Assembly (NCBI GenBank): GCA_902478935.1
Contig: CABSMV010000053.1
Span: forward strand, 1-13,396
DNA: 13,396 nt
DNA from: an uncultured Collinsella sp.
GTDB taxonomy: Bacteria > Actinomycetota > Coriobacteriia > Coriobacteriales > Coriobacteriaceae
Direction: 5' to 3'
Shown: positions 11,928 to 13,396 of the stretch, piece by piece
Layout: each line of letters starts with the position of its first letter
How positions within the stretch are numbered: position 1 is the first letter of the stretch
Program-made: the position numbers and the translations under genes
Notes under the pieces: generated by a model
Databases searched by the model: none
Told to the model about the DNA's origin: nothing
The model's input: only the letters and a program-made list of their open reading frames with translations

Positions 11928-12122
11928 AGGGAACACAACGGCTTTTCGCCGTACGGAATCCGTATGACGCCAGCTAGATAGACAAATATGACAACGTTGT
12001 GAATCTAGAGAAACCTGTAGGTTAACAACGTGGTTAAACGATTAATCAGCCAGACTTTAGATACAGGTTAAACGATTAATTATCAACGAGTAGATAACCA
12101 ATGAGCAGATAAGGAGTTCACC
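11928..12122 (+). promoter_or_regulatory. alsE upstream region, dense in palindromes and repeats
   Basis: 195 bp with no gene, AT-rich after 11980. In order: hairpin ACGGC-TTTTC-GCCGT; palindrome TACGGA-A-TCCGTA; perfect palindrome ACAACGTTGT (11991-12000); AACCT-GT-AGGTT (12012-12023); three GGTTAA words (12020, 12032, 12066); and a 15-bp direct repeat. AAGGAG seven bases before the alsE ATG is its ribosome binding site. I cannot pick a -35/-10 pair with confidence. This is clearly a controlled promoter region separate from deoR. Confidence 0.55.
12032..12080 (+). repeat. Direct repeat GGTTAAACGATTAAT, two copies
   Basis: Exact 15-bp copies at 12032-12046 and 12066-12080, 34 bp (about three helical turns) apart, so both face the same side of the DNA. 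The core TTAAACGATTAA is nearly palindromic around a central CG (TTAA-N-CG-N-TTAA), the layout of LacI- and some DeoR-family operators. AACGAG follows the second copy at 12085-12090. Confidence 0.6.
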
Positions 12123-12776
12123 ATGTTGCTCTGCCCCAGCCTCATGTGCGCCGACTACGGCAACCTGCGTGCGACCGTCGAGGAGCTCGACGCCGCCGGC
12201 ATTGATATCTTCCATTGCGACGTGATGGACGGCAGTTTCGTTCCCAACTTCGCCATGGGCCTCGAGGACATTAAGGCCGTGCGTGCTGCTACTAACAAGC
12301 TCGTCGACGTGCACCTTATGGTCGAGAACCCCGCCAGCAAGGTGGAGCTTTTTGCCGCCGCGGGCGCGGACATCATCTACATCCACCCGGAGTCCGAGCG
12401 CTACGTGGTCAAGACCCTCGCCGCGATCAAGTCTCTTGGCAAGAGCGCCGGTATTGCCGTGAACCCCGACACCTCGATTTCCGAGGTTGAGGAGATGCTG
12501 AACCTCTGCGACTACGTGATGGTCATGACGGTGAATCCGGGTTTTGCCGGCCAGAGCTTTATCGAGTTCACGAACGACAAGGTACGTCGCCTTGCCGCTC
12601 TTAAGGAACGTTTCGGCTTTGAGCTCATGATCGACGGCGCCTGCTCGCCCGAGCGCGTGCGCGACCTGTCCGCTATCGGCGCGGACGGCTTCATCTTGGG
12701 TACCAGTGCGCTGTTTGGCAAGGACGCCGGTTACGAGGAGTGCCTGCGCCGTCTGCGCGCCGGCGAGGTGTATTAG
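12123..12776 (+). CDS. alsE: D-allulose-6-phosphate 3-epimerase, AlsE-type (ribulose-phosphate 3-epimerase family)
   Basis: A 217-residue TIM-barrel epimerase of the ribulose-phosphate 3-epimerase family, of normal length. Active-site residues are present: His31 and Asp33 (FHCDVMDGSFVPN), His64 (VDVHLMVENP) and Asp171 (MIDGACS), which hold the metal and carry out acid-base transfer at C3. Several positions follow E. coli AlsE, not housekeeping Rpe: PSLMCAD where Rpe has PSILSAD, VMTVNPGFAGQ where Rpe has VMSVNPGFGGQ, IDGACS where Rpe has a VDGG-type motif, and GTSALF where Rpe has GSAIF-like. The expected reaction is allulose-6-phosphate to fructose-6-phosphate; ribulose-5-phosphate remains an alternative substrate. 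The ATG has AAGGAG seven bases upstream. It has its own repeat-rich upstream region and is followed 69 bp later by rpiB, so the two are probably co-transcribed. Confidence 0.85.
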   Translation: MLLCPSLMCADYGNLRATVEELDAAGIDIFHCDVMDGSFVPNFAMGLEDIKAVRAATNKLVDVHLMVENPASKVELFAAAGADIIYIHPESERYVVKTLAAIKSLGKSAGIAVNPDTSISEVEEMLNLCDYVMVMTVNPGFAGQSFIEFTNDKVRRLAALKERFGFELMIDGACSPERVRDLSAIGADGFILGTSALFGKDAGYEECLRRLRAGEVY

Positions 12777-12806
12777 ACGCGAAAAGGCAAATTAGGACGT
12801 AATAAG

Positions 12807-12821
12807 CGCGCGACACGCGCG
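12807..12821. other. Short GC hairpin between alsE and rpiB
   Basis: CGCGCG-ACA-CGCGCG forms a 6-bp stem with a three-base loop in the 69-bp gap. There is no T-run. It might tune message stability or rpiB translation, or mean nothing. The rpiB ribosome binding site GAAAGGGG follows downstream. Confidence 0.25.
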
Positions 12822-12845
12822 AGCGGATTTGGAAAGGGGTCTCTT

Positions 12846-13322
12846 ATGAAGATCGGTATTGGAAACGACCACGTTGCGGTTGAGTACAAGGAAGCCATTG
12901 CGGCTTATATCCAGGAGAAGTACGGCTATGAGGTCGTGAACTTCGGCACGGACAGCACCGAGCGCTTTGACTATCCCATCGCGGGTGAGGCCGTGGCGAA
13001 CGCGGTCGTGGCCGGGGAAGTCGATCGCGGTATCGTGATCTGCGGCACGGGAGTGGGCATTTCGCTTGCCGCGAACAAGGTGCGCGGTATCCGTTGCTGC
13101 ACCTGCTCTGAGCCGTATTCCGCTCGCTTGTCACGCGAGCACAACAACACCAACATGCTCGCATTTGGTGCTCGCGTGGTAGGCATCGAGCTGGCCAAGA
13201 TGATCGTCGACGCCTGGCTCACCGGCGAGTTCGAGGGCGGCCGTCACCAGCGCCGCATCGATATGATTCGCCAGATCGAGGCTCGTCAGCTCGTGCGTGC
13301 GGAGGAGGCACGCGGCTGGTAG
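12846..13322 (+). CDS. rpiB: RpiB/AlsI-type sugar-phosphate isomerase (ribose-5-P / allose-6-P)
   Basis: A 158-residue LacAB/RpiB-family aldose-ketose isomerase. It keeps the E. coli RpiB landmarks: GNDH near the start (Asp8, His9), DYP (42-44), ICGTGVGIS with catalytic Cys66, CSEPYSARLSREHNNTN with His99, and LAFGARVVGIELAKMIVDAW. The match to E. coli RpiB (also called AlsI) is unusually close over the last hundred residues. E. coli RpiB isomerises ribose-5-phosphate and also allose-6-phosphate to allulose-6-phosphate. Next to an AlsE-type epimerase the second activity is the more likely job. The ATG has GAAAGGGG about six bases upstream. It is the last gene of the sugar cluster, 69 bp after alsE. 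Eight residues after the final GGRHQRRID-like segment would be usual; here a slightly longer Arg/Glu-rich tail ends at a TAG. Confidence 0.92.
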   Translation: MKIGIGNDHVAVEYKEAIAAYIQEKYGYEVVNFGTDSTERFDYPIAGEAVANAVVAGEVDRGIVICGTGVGISLAANKVRGIRCCTCSEPYSARLSREHNNTNMLAFGARVVGIELAKMIVDAWLTGEFEGGRHQRRIDMIRQIEARQLVRAEEARGW

Positions 13323-13343
13323 TGGAAAAGCCCGTCACCCGTG

Positions 13344-13396
13344 TGAACTGCGCCCCAAATCTTGGACGCCCATAATAGCGACTAGGCCGCAAGGGC
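13344..13396 (+). mobile_element. Left end of an IS3-family (IS150-group) element, cut by contig end
   Basis: From 13344 the sequence reads TGAACTGCGCCCC, six bases, then TTGGACG. This fits the IS150-group terminal repeat pattern TG-N-ACTGC-N-CCC...TTGGACG as I remember it. It starts 21 bp after the rpiB stop and runs to the window end. No transposase code is visible in the remaining bases. An assembly break inside a multi-copy element would explain the contig end. Confidence 0.5.

Overview
The window looks like one complete short-read contig from a Gram-positive, GC-rich gut actinobacterium of the class Coriobacteriia, most likely Collinsella or a close relative. This is inferred from the membrane-anchored LuxR regulator typical of that class, the high-GC codon use and the strong AAGGAGG-type ribosome binding sites. 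Both contig ends are informative. Bases 1-48 are Illumina/Nextera adapter, not genome. The last ~50 bases look like the left end of an IS3-family (IS150-group) element, a usual reason for an assembly to stop.

Layout. (a) 49-2989, minus strand: an operon-like trio of a zinc-ribbon DUF4428 protein, a double zinc-ribbon membrane protein and an SPFH protein cut by the contig end. It resembles the ydjG/ydjH/ydjI membrane-stress module of Bacillus. (b) 2990-3366: a repeat-rich spacer with decayed inverted and direct repeats, then a promoter. (c) 3367-4911, plus strand: a polytopic membrane protein with a C-terminal LuxR helix-turn-helix. (d) 4912-5092: a convergent spacer with a perfect 17-bp inverted repeat (67-nt hairpin) and GGC-rich low-complexity DNA. 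(e) 5093-7861, minus strand: an MgtA-type P-type ATPase. It is preceded by a ~300-nt leader holding a 23-codon ORF with an ideal ribosome binding site and a possible attenuator. (f) 8264-13322, plus strand: a sugar-utilisation cluster of a TIM-barrel sugar isomerase/epimerase, a PTS EIIBC permease, a DeoR-family regulator, an AlsE-type epimerase and an RpiB/AlsI-type isomerase.

How the genes may work together. The sugar cluster fits uptake and phosphorylation of a rare hexose by the PTS. RpiB would then convert allose-6-phosphate to allulose-6-phosphate, and AlsE would convert that to fructose-6-phosphate. This is the lower part of the E. coli allose pathway, with a PTS permease in place of the ABC transporter and kinase. 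The substrate is inferred, not shown. Short motifs shared by the upstream regions of the isomerase gene, deoR and alsE (GAACGAGC and AAACGATTAA or relatives) suggest common control, plausibly by the DeoR protein.
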